Positions 1 to 9,227 of a DNA stretch of 40,933 nucleotides are shown piece after piece. The notes below the pieces were generated by a model, which was not told the DNA's origin, searched no databases, and was given only the letters and a program-made list of their open reading frames with translations. The position numbers and the translations under genes are program-made. Every line of letters starts with the position of its first letter. The first letter of the stretch is position 1. Source of the DNA: an uncultured Siphonobacter sp. (GTDB lineage Bacteria; Bacteroidota; Bacteroidia; Cytophagales; Spirosomataceae); assembly GCA_913774715.1 (NCBI GenBank), contig CAJYHS010000075.1, positions 1 to 40,933 on the forward strand, written 5' to 3'.

Positions 1-47
1 ATAGGATTAGAAGTAGTTAAGTAACTGTTTAGGGTTTCGTTAAAGCA

Positions 48-1361
48 TTAATGGATGACGAGGGTTTTGTCCATTTGTTCCAGACTGGTTCCTTTCGTTT
101 CGGGCATGATTCGCCAAACGAAAATCAGTTGTAGAAACATCATGATGGCAAAGAAGGAAAAGGTATGTCCACCACCCAGTTGTTCGGATAAGTATGGAAA
201 TGTGAAGGCAATGAGAGCCGCCATGAACCAGTGGGTAAAACTCCCCAGAGCCTGACCCTTGGCACGAATACTGTTCGGAAAAATTTCGGAGATAAACACC
301 CAGATCACGGCTCCCTGTGAGAAAGCGAAGAAAGCAATGTACACGAACAGGTAATAAGGAACGGCGTCGAATTGCTGGGTATAAAAAGCTCTCGCAACGA
401 GTGCCAGCGTACCAATCACGCCGAACGATCCGATGAGCATCAGGGTACGACGACCGAAGCGATCAATGAAATTCATGGCCAGTAAGGTGAAGCAGAAATT
501 CACCAGCCCGATTCCGGTGGTTGAAAGCAGGGAAGAACTTTTCTCAAAGCCAGCCATTTCGAAAATTCTTGGAGCGTAATAGATGATCGCATTAATACCC
601 GAAACCTGATTAAAGAAGGCAAATACAACGGCCAGAAAGACAGGAAAGCGGTTCGATTTGGCCCAGAGGTTTTCTGATTGTTCGCTATGTACCACCTGAC
701 TGGCTTCGATGGCGATGACATCTTCTCTGAACGTGTCGGGGTTAATGATCTGCAAAATTTTGCGGGCTTCTTCCACTTTACCCAACTTGGTAATTAACCA
801 ACGTGGACTTTCGGGAACGCCGAGTAATAACAGCAAGAAGAGTAAAGAGGGAACCGCCTGCACGCCCAGCATCCAACGCCAGGCATTTTCGCCGATGCCT
901 TCAAAAGCGTAGTTGGAAAGATAGGCCACCAGAATGCCAAACACGACATTGGTTTGAAACAAAGCAACCATCCGACCCCGGGAACGGGCTGGTGAAATTT
1001 CGGAAATATACAAAGGAGCGGTAACAGAAGAAGCCCCTACGCCTAAACCACCCAGAAAACGGAAAAACAAGAAAGGTAACCAGGTAGGTGACAAAGCCGC
1101 ACCCAAGGAAGAAATCAGATATAAAGCCGCCACTCCTAATAAGGTTTTACGACGACCCAGGCGATCGGAAGGAATGCCTCCTAATAAGGCTCCCATAACC
1201 GTGCCAATTAAAGCAATGGAAACGGTTAGACCATGTTCGAAGACATTAAGGTTCCAGATTACCTGAATGGCCCGCTCGGCACCCGAGATAACAGCCGTAT
1301 CGAAACCGAAGAGGAACCCTCCTAATGCGATGACAATTGACCAGAGAAAGACTTTTTTCAT
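48..1361 (-). CDS. MFS sugar porter (sugar:H+ symporter family)
   Basis: Inner-membrane transporter of the major facilitator sugar-porter family (XylE/GLUT type), importing a monosaccharide, probably with protons. Counting from the ATG at 1361 it has 437 residues and about 12 membrane segments. Family signatures are present in order: GGFLFGFDTAVISGA near residues 14-28, DRLGRRK at 66-72, PESPRWL at 183-189, QVSGINAIIYYAP at 252-264, DRFGRR at 300-305 and PETKG at 420-424. A TTG six codons upstream (1379) is also open, but the ATG begins the typical N-terminus. The next gene upstream on the same strand, 197 bases away, is a hybrid sensor kinase with a sugar-binding-type sensor domain, which suggests that this transporter is its target. 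The substrate cannot be read from sequence; xylose, glucose, galactose and arabinose are all possible. Confidence 0.93.
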   Translation of the reverse strand: MKKVFLWSIVIALGGFLFGFDTAVISGAERAIQVIWNLNVFEHGLTVSIALIGTVMGALLGGIPSDRLGRRKTLLGVAALYLISSLGAALSPTWLPFLFFRFLGGLGVGASSVTAPLYISEISPARSRGRMVALFQTNVVFGILVAYLSNYAFEGIGENAWRWMLGVQAVPSLLFLLLLLGVPESPRWLITKLGKVEEARKILQIINPDTFREDVIAIEASQVVHSEQSENLWAKSNRFPVFLAVVFAFFNQVSGINAIIYYAPRIFEMAGFEKSSSLLSTTGIGLVNFCFTLLAMNFIDRFGRRTLMLIGSFGVIGTLALVARAFYTQQFDAVPYYLFVYIAFFAFSQGAVIWVFISEIFPNSIRAKGQALGSFTHWFMAALIAFTFPYLSEQLGGGHTFSFFAIMMFLQLIFVWRIMPETKGTSLEQMDKTLVIH

Positions 1362-1557
1362 AGAGGAATTTTTCAACAAATCTGGTCTCTTTATTCCTTC
1401 TGATAATTAAAACCAATCTCAAAATAGTTAAACTTTGATACTTCCTGACTATTCCCACCTAAAAGGCTCAAAAACAGAACTATTGTATTATTTTTAGATT
1501 AAATTGACCATTAAATCACTTCAATCACGTTACTTATCTTTCAATATTGTTACATGA

Positions 1558-4290
1558 TCAATTTTTCTGGTGCAAATTTTTAAAGTCAGAGGGTGAAATA
1601 GTGTATTTGGCTTTAAAGGCCGTTGAAAAATAAGTGGGTGATGAGAATCCCACCTGATACGCTACCTCTGCAATGGTAATGGTTTGGGTGGCTAATAATT
1701 CACGGGCTTTGGTTAAGCGAATGTTCTGAATGAAGTCGGTTACTCCGCAATCCAATAGAGCTTTCACTTTTCGATACAACTGTACCCGGGAAAGGCCCAT
1801 TTCACGGGCCAGTTCTTCAACGCTTAAATCAGATCGATTGACATTTTTCTCGACCAAAGCCGTCAGTTCCTGAATAAATTTACGATCTACTTTCTGAGAA
1901 GCAGGCACGGTGGTGTCAATCGATAACTCCCGACGAAAATGCTCTCGCACAAGCTGGCGGTTTTTCAACAGGGTTTTTAAACTTTCCAGTAAAAACATCG
2001 GATCAAACGGCTTGGTTAAATAAAGATCGGCCCCTGCCTGCACGCCTTCCAGTTGCTGTTCCTGAGCTGTTCGGGCCGTTAGCAGCACAATGGGAATGTG
2101 TGACGTTCGCCAGTCCTGCTTTAAAGTATCCACCAGATCCACGCCCGAAGTACCCGGCATCATTACATCCGAGATAATCAGATCAGGTAATGTATCAATC
2201 GCCATATGAAGTCCGGTCAGACCGTCAGCAGCCTCCAGAATCTGGAAATTGGACTTAAGTTTACGAGCCAGAAAAGAGCGTAACTCCAGATTGTCTTCAA
2301 TCAGTAACACACTGGCGGCCTGATCATTCGTGGTATTTTCTACTTCAGGAAATAATTCGCCCGCCGTCCAGTCAGAGTCTATGGCTAAAGGTTCAGCGAT
2401 GACTTCATCCTGAGCATAAATGGGTTTGCCAGCAGGTAGGCTGATTTCAAAACTACTTCCCTTACCTACCTGACTCCGAACACTGATGGTACCGTGATGG
2501 AGCTGAATCAGTTCCTTAGCTAAAGCCAGACCAATCCCCGACCCTACGCTAGTAGATTCATTACCCTGGTAAAACCATTCGAACACTCGTTTTTGCTGCT
2601 CTTCATTCATTCCCGGCCCCGTGTCTTCAACTATTAAACGAATGCTGTCATCCGCACCCTGCGTCTGAAGAACCACCGTTATACTCCCCTGATCGGGCGT
2701 AAACTTAAACGCGTTTGACAGTAGGTTAACAATCACTTTATCCAGTAAATTGGCATCAAACCAGGCCTTGATCATGGCCTCGCTGGGCAGAAAGCGTAAC
2801 TGTATGTTTCGCTGCCGGGCGGTTTTCTCAAAGGCCTGCATTAGCATACGGGTAAAGCTCACCAAATCGTACTCGGCCACGCGTAAAGGCATTTTGCCCA
2901 CTTCAATTTTGCGGAAATCAATGAGCTGGTTAATCAGCTTTAATAGCCAGCGGGCATTGCGTTGAATCGCCTCCAGATCTTTTCGCTGACTACTATCGGA
3001 CGCATGAGCAGCAAGTAACTCTTCCACCGGACCCAGAATCAGGGTTAAGGGAGTACGAAGTTCATGCGAGAAGTTGGTAAAAAAGCCCAGTTTAGCTTCC
3101 GTGGATTGGCGGGCCTGCTCGGCTAGTTCAGCAATGGTATTTCGCTGGGCCGAAATCTCTTCATTCTGATGCTTCAACTGCTGGGTAATACGCCGGTTGG
3201 ATCGCAGGGATTTGTACGCAATTCCGGCGAAAATTATGGCCGTTAACAGTGAAGTTCCCAGAACATACAAAACGGTTTGCTGACTGGCATAAAGCCGATT
3301 CTGTTCTTCAATCCGAACTTGCTGACTCTTAATGTCCTGCCGCTGATCGACGATCTTTTCGGTTTGCTGTTTGAGAATGTGGACATTGGAAGAGTCTATC
3401 ACCAGCGTTCCTAAAATATTCTCTTTGGAATAAGGCTCCTGATTCAGGATTTTCAGGGCTGTCCGGATGGCTTCTTCGCCACCCGTGGGGTATAATAGGG
3501 TGGCCTTGAAAATACCATCCTCCACAAACTGTAAGCCGCCTTTAGGCCCAGACAAACCATCTACACCGACGATTTTGATCTGACGTTCGAGTCCCAGTTC
3601 TTTACAAACCTGATAAGCTCCCAAAGCCATACGGTCATTTTGGGCAAAAATCAGGCTTACGTCTGGGTTTTTCCTTAAAACATCAGGTAACCGTTTCATC
3701 ACGTAAGGACGCTCCCAATCGCCATTCAACCCATCCAGTAACTGAACTTGGGGATATTTTTGAAGAGCAGAAGCAAAAGCCTGGTGGCGTTCACTGGCAG
3801 CAGAAGCACTCGGTGTTCCGGTAATCTCCAGAACCTTACCTCGTTTTTGTAAAAGCTCGCCCACGTATTGACCCGCCGTCTGACCAATTTGCAGGTTGTC
3901 ACCTCCTACGTAGGCGGTATATAACTTTGAATTAGTCCGCCGGTCTACAATAATGACGGGAATCCCCTGATTAAAGGCCTCCTCTACTACGGGAGTAATG
4001 GGCTGAGCTTCATTGGGAGAAACGATGAGCAGGTCAATATCCGAAGCCACCAGTTCCCGGATTTGCTTCACCTGCAACTGACTATTATCCCGGGCATCTT
4101 TCATCACAAGCTTGACTTCCGGGTAAAAACTAAGCTCTTTTTCCATGCCTTCCAGCATGGCCTTCCGCCAGTCGTCGCCGTTGGTACATTGGGCAAACCC
4201 AATGGTATAATGTTTCTTCTTTTCCGCTGGAGTGCACCCCACGACGATGAGTATACTTAGAAATAGAATAAAGGCCGAGAACGTACGCAC
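1558..4290 (-). CDS. Hybrid two-component system protein: periplasmic sugar-binding-like sensor, histidine kinase, receiver, AraC DNA-binding domain
   Basis: One-protein signalling system of 910 residues that senses a periplasmic ligand and activates transcription. Order of parts: signal peptide with a lipobox-like VVGC (Cys19); LacI/RbsB-type periplasmic binding domain (about 28-300); short coiled coil; membrane helix (about 341-361); HisKA with phospho-acceptor His409 in FSHELRTP; HATPase with N-box Asn526 and DTGPG at 556-560; receiver (about 660-775) with phospho-acceptor Asp708; and AraC-type helix-turn-helix (about 805-905). The start is GTG, because an in-frame stop lies a few codons upstream and no ATG precedes the signal peptide. 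The binding domain resembles that of sugar-sensing members such as the fructose-responsive BT1754 of Bacteroides. The gene lies directly upstream of a sugar porter on the same strand. A 24-bp palindrome sits 3 bases upstream of the start codon. Confidence 0.95.
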   Translation of the reverse strand: MRTFSAFILFLSILIVVGCTPAEKKKHYTIGFAQCTNGDDWRKAMLEGMEKELSFYPEVKLVMKDARDNSQLQVKQIRELVASDIDLLIVSPNEAQPITPVVEEAFNQGIPVIIVDRRTNSKLYTAYVGGDNLQIGQTAGQYVGELLQKRGKVLEITGTPSASAASERHQAFASALQKYPQVQLLDGLNGDWERPYVMKRLPDVLRKNPDVSLIFAQNDRMALGAYQVCKELGLERQIKIVGVDGLSGPKGGLQFVEDGIFKATLLYPTGGEEAIRTALKILNQEPYSKENILGTLVIDSSNVHILKQQTEKIVDQRQDIKSQQVRIEEQNRLYASQQTVLYVLGTSLLTAIIFAGIAYKSLRSNRRITQQLKHQNEEISAQRNTIAELAEQARQSTEAKLGFFTNFSHELRTPLTLILGPVEELLAAHASDSSQRKDLEAIQRNARWLLKLINQLIDFRKIEVGKMPLRVAEYDLVSFTRMLMQAFEKTARQRNIQLRFLPSEAMIKAWFDANLLDKVIVNLLSNAFKFTPDQGSITVVLQTQGADDSIRLIVEDTGPGMNEEQQKRVFEWFYQGNESTSVGSGIGLALAKELIQLHHGTISVRSQVGKGSSFEISLPAGKPIYAQDEVIAEPLAIDSDWTAGELFPEVENTTNDQAASVLLIEDNLELRSFLARKLKSNFQILEAADGLTGLHMAIDTLPDLIISDVMMPGTSGVDLVDTLKQDWRTSHIPIVLLTARTAQEQQLEGVQAGADLYLTKPFDPMFLLESLKTLLKNRQLVREHFRRELSIDTTVPASQKVDRKFIQELTALVEKNVNRSDLSVEELAREMGLSRVQLYRKVKALLDCGVTDFIQNIRLTKARELLATQTITIAEVAYQVGFSSPTYFSTAFKAKYTISPSDFKNLHQKN

Positions 4291-4293
4291 GCT

Positions 4294-4317
4294 TTTGTAG
4301 GATTATAATCCTACAAA
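4294..4317. promoter_or_regulatory. Perfect 24-bp palindrome just upstream of the hybrid kinase start
   Basis: The half-site TTTGTAGGATTA is followed directly by its exact reverse complement with no spacer. It lies 3 bases upstream of the GTG start (4290). A dimeric repressor or activator operator is the simplest reading. A spacer-free palindrome makes a poor RNA hairpin. The AraC output domain of the neighbouring protein is one candidate binder (autoregulation), but that is inference. Confidence 0.55.
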
Positions 4318-4369
4318 GTAAGAATAAAAGCCTGCATAATGGCTATGTCCAATCACTGCATTCGTAAAC

Positions 4370-4412
4370 AAAAAAGGGGAGTCGTTCCTGAAAAGAACGA
4401 CTCCCCTTTTTT
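4370..4412. terminator. Bidirectional intrinsic terminator
   Basis: An 18-bp perfect stem, A6-GGGG-A-GTCGTTC paired with GAACGAC-T-CCCC-T6 around the 7-base loop CTGAAAA. It lies 15 bases past the stop of the minus-strand DUF6787-like gene and ends that transcript before the hybrid kinase gene. The A and T tracts allow function on either strand. Confidence 0.9.
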
Positions 4413-4426
4413 GGCCTCAAAAATGA

Positions 4427-4723
4427 TTAACGATTGAATACGCGGGCGAAAAGCTTTTTCTCTTTTTTCCAGAAGAAATTGAATTGACCGAGAATGAAAC
4501 CGTAGAATAAAAGTAGTAACTGGTAGGTAGGGAAAATGAAAACAATGTAAGTAATCGTTTTTAACCAGAAAGGCGTATCCTCAGTATAACTGAGCAGCCA
4601 GAAAAGTCCTTTGCGACACCATACTACGGAACTTCCCGCCAGAGTAAAGACGGCCAGAATAGCCCAAAGCTGCGTCATGGAGTCAAGCTCCCATTTTTCT
4701 TTCAGCCGATCTTTCCAATTCAT
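4427..4723 (-). CDS. Small membrane protein, DUF6787-like
   Basis: A 98-residue protein of unknown function. After an N-terminal stretch starting MNWKDRLKEKW come two hydrophobic segments (about residues 17-40 and 52-75) and a basic C-terminus rich in Lys and Arg, so a two-helix inner-membrane protein is likely. The layout resembles the DUF6787 family of Bacteroidetes, recognised from memory. An upstream TTG at 4759 is open in frame, but the ATG at 4723 is preferred because it starts the conserved-looking region and because the promoter-like box at 4757-4764 would overlap the longer form. A strong terminator follows. No functional partner is evident. Confidence 0.75.
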   Translation of the reverse strand: MNWKDRLKEKWELDSMTQLWAILAVFTLAGSSVVWCRKGLFWLLSYTEDTPFWLKTITYIVFIFPTYQLLLLFYGFILGQFNFFWKKEKKLFARVFNR

Positions 4724-4756
4724 GCTGCGTTGATTAATGGTTAGTAAACAATGCTG

Positions 4757-4790
4757 CAAATATACTTCATCCGCTTTTGTATTGAATCAA
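4757..4790 (-). promoter_or_regulatory. Bacteroidetes-type promoter for the DUF6787-like gene
   Basis: Read on the minus strand, TATATTTG (4757-4764) matches the -7 consensus TAnnTTTG exactly, and TTG at 4788-4790 lies 23 bases further upstream, at the long end of the usual spacing. The -7 box is about 33 bases from the ATG at 4723. Confidence 0.45.
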
Positions 4791-4828
4791 CTGCTTTAAT
4801 CATTTCGTTAAAAATGAGAAATATCAGC

Positions 4829-7225
4829 TCAATTTACGCGTCCTTTTTCTTCTTCAGCGGTGTCCGCATGGCTCCGTTTTTTGCTTTCTTTCCCAAACCG
4901 ATACGTGAAAGCCAGGGCTACCCGACGCGTATCCATTACCATTTCATGGTATTGATTCGCCTGCCGCAGACTTCGGGTATAATCCCGCTGAATCCAGGTG
5001 CGGAAAATATCCTCAGCCGTGAAACGTATGCTTGCTTTATCCCTCCAGAGTTTTTTCTGAACCCCGGCATTAATGCGATACCGCGACTCTACCCGAACCT
5101 GACCGTTAATGCTTGGGCCGGAGTACATGGCACTTAGCTCTGCTCCCCAGCTTTTAGATAGTTTAAATTGATTTTGCAGATTCACCCGCCCTGTTACCAA
5201 ATGAGTATCTACTTTTTCACCGTATAAAACGGTATTAATAATGGAAAGTCGAACCAGAGAACCCGAAAGGTTCGCCATCCACCAGCGAGCTAGATTGAGG
5301 TTGAGATATGGATTTAAGGACATTAGCTGCCCAATAGCAACATTGGCAGATCGGGAAATAAAAATATCACCCTGAGCTTCAGTAGTTTCAAAGAAAATAT
5401 CCCGGAACCGATTGTATTGGGCACTTAATCCCCAGCTTTGTTTATGCTGAAATTTGAGTTCGATCTGCTGAATAAAGGCTGGTTTCAGATTTGGGTTTCC
5501 AGTGAAATACGAATAGTTATCCCGATAGAATAAAAACGGATTCAGTTGATTATAACCCGGTCGGTTAATTCGGCGACTGGCACTCAAGATAAGCGAGTTA
5601 GCCCCGGTACTATCCAGTTTGTAACTTAAATAGGCATTAGGAAAAAAGTTAACGTAGTTTCTCGAAAAACGGCTTTCCTCCCACTGACTATTCGCCAGCT
5701 GATGGCCGCTCATCAGGGTTTGTTCCAACCGTAGCCCTCCCTGCATTTGCCAGCGGCCCAGAGCTTTGCGAGCATTTAGGTAAAGAGCTCCGATTCGTTC
5801 GTCATAAATAAAATGATTGGATTTCAGATCATCTACTATTAATTGATTATCAAGCACTTGCAAATAACGATAATCATTATCGTTGCGAATAAAACTCCAC
5901 TTGGCTCCCGCCTCAAGCAAGCCTTTGTGAAACGGATAGGTGTAGTCTGTTTTCGCCGAATAGATGGATAAGATAGCAGGTAACTGGTATTGAAAATTAT
6001 CCTGAAAAGAATCGGTTACCTGCTGGTTTTCAATTCGCTGAAAGGCCTGCGTATGATAGGCAATGTAATTGACATCCGCCGAGAGTTCGTGCCCTTTTGT
6101 ATTAAACTGATGCAATAAGTGAAGGTTCGTTCCCAGATTATACCGATCGGAAGTGCCCATTATGGAGCCTTTGCCCGTTGAGTCAAGCTGGTCACTGAAA
6201 CTGCTACTCGTATAAGTTAAGCCTTCGCGTTTGGGGTTGTTCGTGTAATTGACCAATACCCCTACCGTTGTTTTTTCGGACACGTTATAATCTATCCCTA
6301 TGCGGGCCATCATGGAATGCCCCTGCAACCAGCTTCGGTTGTTCAGTTTTACCGTTTGAATGGTATCACCAGATTCATTAGTAAGGATTCGATCAAAAAA
6401 TTCACGGGTTTGATTCGCATCTTTTGAGTAAGATAAAGTACCCGTAATGCTGATTTTATTTTGGTTATAATTTAGCGACAGGCTATGATTCATCCGTGTC
6501 GTCCAGCCCTGGTTGTATCCCAGAGCAGCGTTTCCATTGATTCCTTTTAAACGATTTCTTTTCAATCTGATGTTAATAATTGCACCGCCAGCGGCATCGT
6601 ATTTTGTGGATGGATTCGTCATTAACTCCAGTCGATCCAAGGTACCGCCGGGTAAAGATTTCAGGTAATCCAGCAAATCGCGGCCCGATAAGTAGGTAGG
6701 CCTGCCGTCAACGTAAACCGTTACACTATTCATGCCGTTGAGACGAATGGTACCGTCCTGATCAACACTGACGCCGGGCGTTTTTTCCAGAATATCCAGC
6801 GAATGACTACTGGCACTGCCCAGCATGGCCTCAACATTGATAATCGTTTTGTCCAGTTCGTGTTCCATGAATGGTCGTTTGCCGGCCACTGTTAGCTCTT
6901 TTAATTGCGTTGTTTGGGCAGGTTTTAACGTAATAACCCATTCATTCACGGAAGTCGTTAATCGTATTTTCTGCTGAAAGGTTTCGTACGAGATTGCTGT
7001 TATTACTAACTGATAATCAACAGATTTTAAGTTATCAAACTGGAAATATCCATCCACTGACGCTGTGGTTCCCTGAAGGAATAATGAATCCTTAAAAATT
7101 CGAATAGTAGCCCCCGGAACAGGCTGGTGTTGAGAATCCAGGACCCTTCCTTTGATAAGAAAAGTAGAATCCTGCGACCAGGAAGTAAAAGGCCAAAAAG
7201 CGAGAAATAGAAATAGAGCTTTCAT
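4829..7225 (-). CDS. TonB-dependent outer-membrane receptor (carboxypeptidase-regulatory-like domain, plug, beta-barrel)
   Basis: Outer-membrane protein of 798 residues. It has a signal peptide of about 17 residues ending in SWSQ, a carboxypeptidase-regulatory-like domain (about 23-105: IKGRVLDSQHQPVPGATIRI, then GYFQFDNL), a TonB plug domain (about 120-225, with VYVDGRPTYLSG) and a long beta-barrel rich in alternating strands with Arg-Arg-Ile-Asn-Arg-Pro-Gly-Tyr near the middle. This is the smaller receptor type annotated as 'outer membrane beta-barrel family protein', not a SusC: there is no SusD gene and no SusC-like length. The barrel seems to end at FTYRFG, followed by a charged tail of about 20 residues. 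It is transcribed divergently from a LytS-type kinase and LytTR regulator, which may control it. The ligand is unknown. Confidence 0.9.
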   Translation of the reverse strand: MKALFLFLAFWPFTSWSQDSTFLIKGRVLDSQHQPVPGATIRIFKDSLFLQGTTASVDGYFQFDNLKSVDYQLVITAISYETFQQKIRLTTSVNEWVITLKPAQTTQLKELTVAGKRPFMEHELDKTIINVEAMLGSASSHSLDILEKTPGVSVDQDGTIRLNGMNSVTVYVDGRPTYLSGRDLLDYLKSLPGGTLDRLELMTNPSTKYDAAGGAIINIRLKRNRLKGINGNAALGYNQGWTTRMNHSLSLNYNQNKISITGTLSYSKDANQTREFFDRILTNESGDTIQTVKLNNRSWLQGHSMMARIGIDYNVSEKTTVGVLVNYTNNPKREGLTYTSSSFSDQLDSTGKGSIMGTSDRYNLGTNLHLLHQFNTKGHELSADVNYIAYHTQAFQRIENQQVTDSFQDNFQYQLPAILSIYSAKTDYTYPFHKGLLEAGAKWSFIRNDNDYRYLQVLDNQLIVDDLKSNHFIYDERIGALYLNARKALGRWQMQGGLRLEQTLMSGHQLANSQWEESRFSRNYVNFFPNAYLSYKLDSTGANSLILSASRRINRPGYNQLNPFLFYRDNYSYFTGNPNLKPAFIQQIELKFQHKQSWGLSAQYNRFRDIFFETTEAQGDIFISRSANVAIGQLMSLNPYLNLNLARWWMANLSGSLVRLSIINTVLYGEKVDTHLVTGRVNLQNQFKLSKSWGAELSAMYSGPSINGQVRVESRYRINAGVQKKLWRDKASIRFTAEDIFRTWIQRDYTRSLRQANQYHEMVMDTRRVALAFTYRFGKESKKRSHADTAEEEKGRVN

Positions 7226-7458
7226 GTGACGAGAAGGTGAATATTTTCGTCAGCGAAAGTGCAGGGCTATTCTCCCCTCTTAAAATATCAGGGACAGACA
7301 TCAGCTACAGCAGGTCGAAAACCTGTTTTCAGAGGATTAGTGCATTCACCTGTTTTTTTAAAGATTTCGTCAGGAATTGGACTGCGTATGTCAGGAAAGT
7401 TTAGTTTAAAAAGTACGGTAACTGAATTTTGATTCCGAATTTGCAGAACATTGATTGT

Positions 7459-8496
7459 ATGGAAAATAAGAATATCATTTCGGGTTTATATCAACCCAGT
7501 CCCCGGATCCTGGCTATACTTGCAGCTGCCGTAGTACTTACGATCTATTTCCTGACGGAAAGGTATTTCAATAAGGTATTAAATGGTCAATTTGAGGATC
7601 TGGTAGCTTTTCTGGCTGGTTGTGGTTTCGTGGGAGGTATATATCTGGGGCGAATTCTGTCTCAACTATGGACCCCTGCTGATACGCCCATCACCAATAG
7701 CCGACTTATTAAATTATTAATCAGCATTTTCTTTTTACTCATGCTGATTATTGCCATTGCTTCGCTGCCTCTTTTCCCGGGTTTCATGAGCCTGTTTTTT
7801 CTGGTGTTGCCTTTTTTCACGCTGAGTATTTGCATTGGTGTCTTTATCAAACAGGTCAGAACCGAATTAAGCCGGAAAATATCAGCCATTCAGATTACTG
7901 CTGAGCAAAGTCAGAATGAACTTCAGTTACTGCAATCTCAGCTGAGCCCGCATTTTCTCTTTAATACCTTGAATAACCTTTATGGCTTGTCTATTGCCGA
8001 ACCGGGTAAAGTTCCTCCGCTTATTTTGCAGCTTTCTGATCTCTTACGGTACTCTATATACGAGGCTAAAGAATTATGGGTATCGCTAGCCGATGAACTG
8101 GTGTATATTCACAATTACATTGAGTTTGAACGTATTCGACTGGGTGAAAGGCTTGACCTCAAAGTAATGATAGAAAACGTGCCTCCTAATCTCAGGATTG
8201 CCCCAATGCTTTTGATTGTCTTCGTGGAAAACGCATTCAAGCATTCAAAAAACACGACCGATCCTAAGATAAAAATTGAAATTGAACTCAAACTTTGGGG
8301 AAACGCCGTTCTATTTGCCATCAAAAACACCTACGATCCCGACCAAAAAACTGGTAATCAACTAAATAAGAATAGTGGTTTGGGATTAGAAAATGTAATG
8401 AAGCGATTACAACTATTATATCCCGACACCCACGAACTTTCCCTTGAGGCCAAAGAAGGATGGTATCAGGTTATGCTACAGGTGAGACTGAAATAA
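7459..8496 (+). CDS. LytS-type sensor histidine kinase (His_kinase/PF06580 family)
   Basis: Membrane histidine kinase of 345 residues from the ATG at 7459; a TTG ten codons upstream is also open. Four membrane helices occupy the first 130 residues, with no large sensor domain. The kinase core follows a short coiled coil: the H-box QLSPHFLFNTLNNLYGLS has phospho-acceptor His165, the N-box FVENAFKH has Asn258, and GLGLENV near 307-313 closes the ATP site. This is the short kinase type that phosphorylates LytTR regulators. The next gene, 32 bases downstream, encodes exactly such a regulator, so the two form one operon and a cognate pair. Confidence 0.93.
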   Translation: MENKNIISGLYQPSPRILAILAAAVVLTIYFLTERYFNKVLNGQFEDLVAFLAGCGFVGGIYLGRILSQLWTPADTPITNSRLIKLLISIFFLLMLIIAIASLPLFPGFMSLFFLVLPFFTLSICIGVFIKQVRTELSRKISAIQITAEQSQNELQLLQSQLSPHFLFNTLNNLYGLSIAEPGKVPPLILQLSDLLRYSIYEAKELWVSLADELVYIHNYIEFERIRLGERLDLKVMIENVPPNLRIAPMLLIVFVENAFKHSKNTTDPKIKIEIELKLWGNAVLFAIKNTYDPDQKTGNQLNKNSGLGLENVMKRLQLLYPDTHELSLEAKEGWYQVMLQVRLK

Positions 8497-8528
8497 TGTT
8501 ACTTTTTAATACTTAATACATTGATTAC

Positions 8529-9227
8529 ATGCGAGTGGCCAAATGTCTTATTGTGGATGATGAGCCCATTGCCCGGCAAATTATTCAAACCTATTGTGAT
8601 CATTTGCCTCAGCTACAGGTAATGGGAAGTTGTGGCAATGCTCTGGAAGCCAAAGTCGTACTTCAGCAGGAAGAAATAGACATTCTGTTTCTGGATATTA
8701 ATATGCCCGTACTCAATGGCATTGCCTTTATAAAAACGCTGCGAAATAAGCCTCAGGTGATTTTCACTACAGCATATAAGGAATACGCCGTAGACGCATT
8801 CGATCTGGCGGCCTGCGATTACCTGTTAAAACCGTTTTCACTGGAGCGTTTTATTGTAGCAGTAGATAAAGCTCTTGATCGATTACGGCCTATTCATAAT
8901 CCTGAACTGTTCAAGACAGAGGGGTTTGTGTTTATTAAGTCGGAAGGAAGAATTTATAAGGTAAAATTTGAAGACGTTCTGTATGCCGAGGCCAATGGAA
9001 ATTATACAAAGGTAGTAACGGCCCAGCAAACCTTACTTACCAGCATGACCTTTACCAATGCCGAAGAGCTTTTGTCCAGCTCTACTTTTCTGCGTATTCA
9101 TCGTTCGTTCCTTATCAATAAAGCTCAGATTTCTCACATTGAAGGCAATCGCGTATTCATTGATCGGTATGAAATTCCGATTGGGCATAGTTACCGGGAA
9201 CAGTTTCTGAAAGAGGTAGGCCTATAA
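8529..9227 (+). CDS. LytTR-family response regulator
   Basis: Response regulator of 232 residues. The N-terminal receiver has acidic residues Asp10 and Asp11, phospho-acceptor Asp56 in FLDINMPVLNG, and conserved Lys101 in LLKPF. The C-terminal LytTR DNA-binding domain (about 130-230) carries the family pattern with FLRIHRSFLINKAQI and a closing basic/aromatic segment. The partner kinase lies immediately upstream. LytTR proteins bind paired direct repeats; the 230-base region between the kinase and the divergent TonB receptor is the natural place to look for them. A bidirectional terminator begins at the stop codon. Confidence 0.95.
   Translation: MRVAKCLIVDDEPIARQIIQTYCDHLPQLQVMGSCGNALEAKVVLQQEEIDILFLDINMPVLNGIAFIKTLRNKPQVIFTTAYKEYAVDAFDLAACDYLLKPFSLERFIVAVDKALDRLRPIHNPELFKTEGFVFIKSEGRIYKVKFEDVLYAEANGNYTKVVTAQQTLLTSMTFTNAEELLSSSTFLRIHRSFLINKAQISHIEGNRVFIDRYEIPIGHSYREQFLKEVGL

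Noticed and set aside
4751-5137. A 128-codon plus-strand open frame across the end of the TonB receptor gene
   Set aside because: Antisense to the conserved barrel end, no recognisable domain, and it overlaps the promoter of the DUF6787-like gene.
4829-7225. SusC-type uptake receptor
   Set aside because: At 798 residues it is too short, there is no SusD next to it, and the plug and barrel pattern fit the smaller outer-membrane barrel family.
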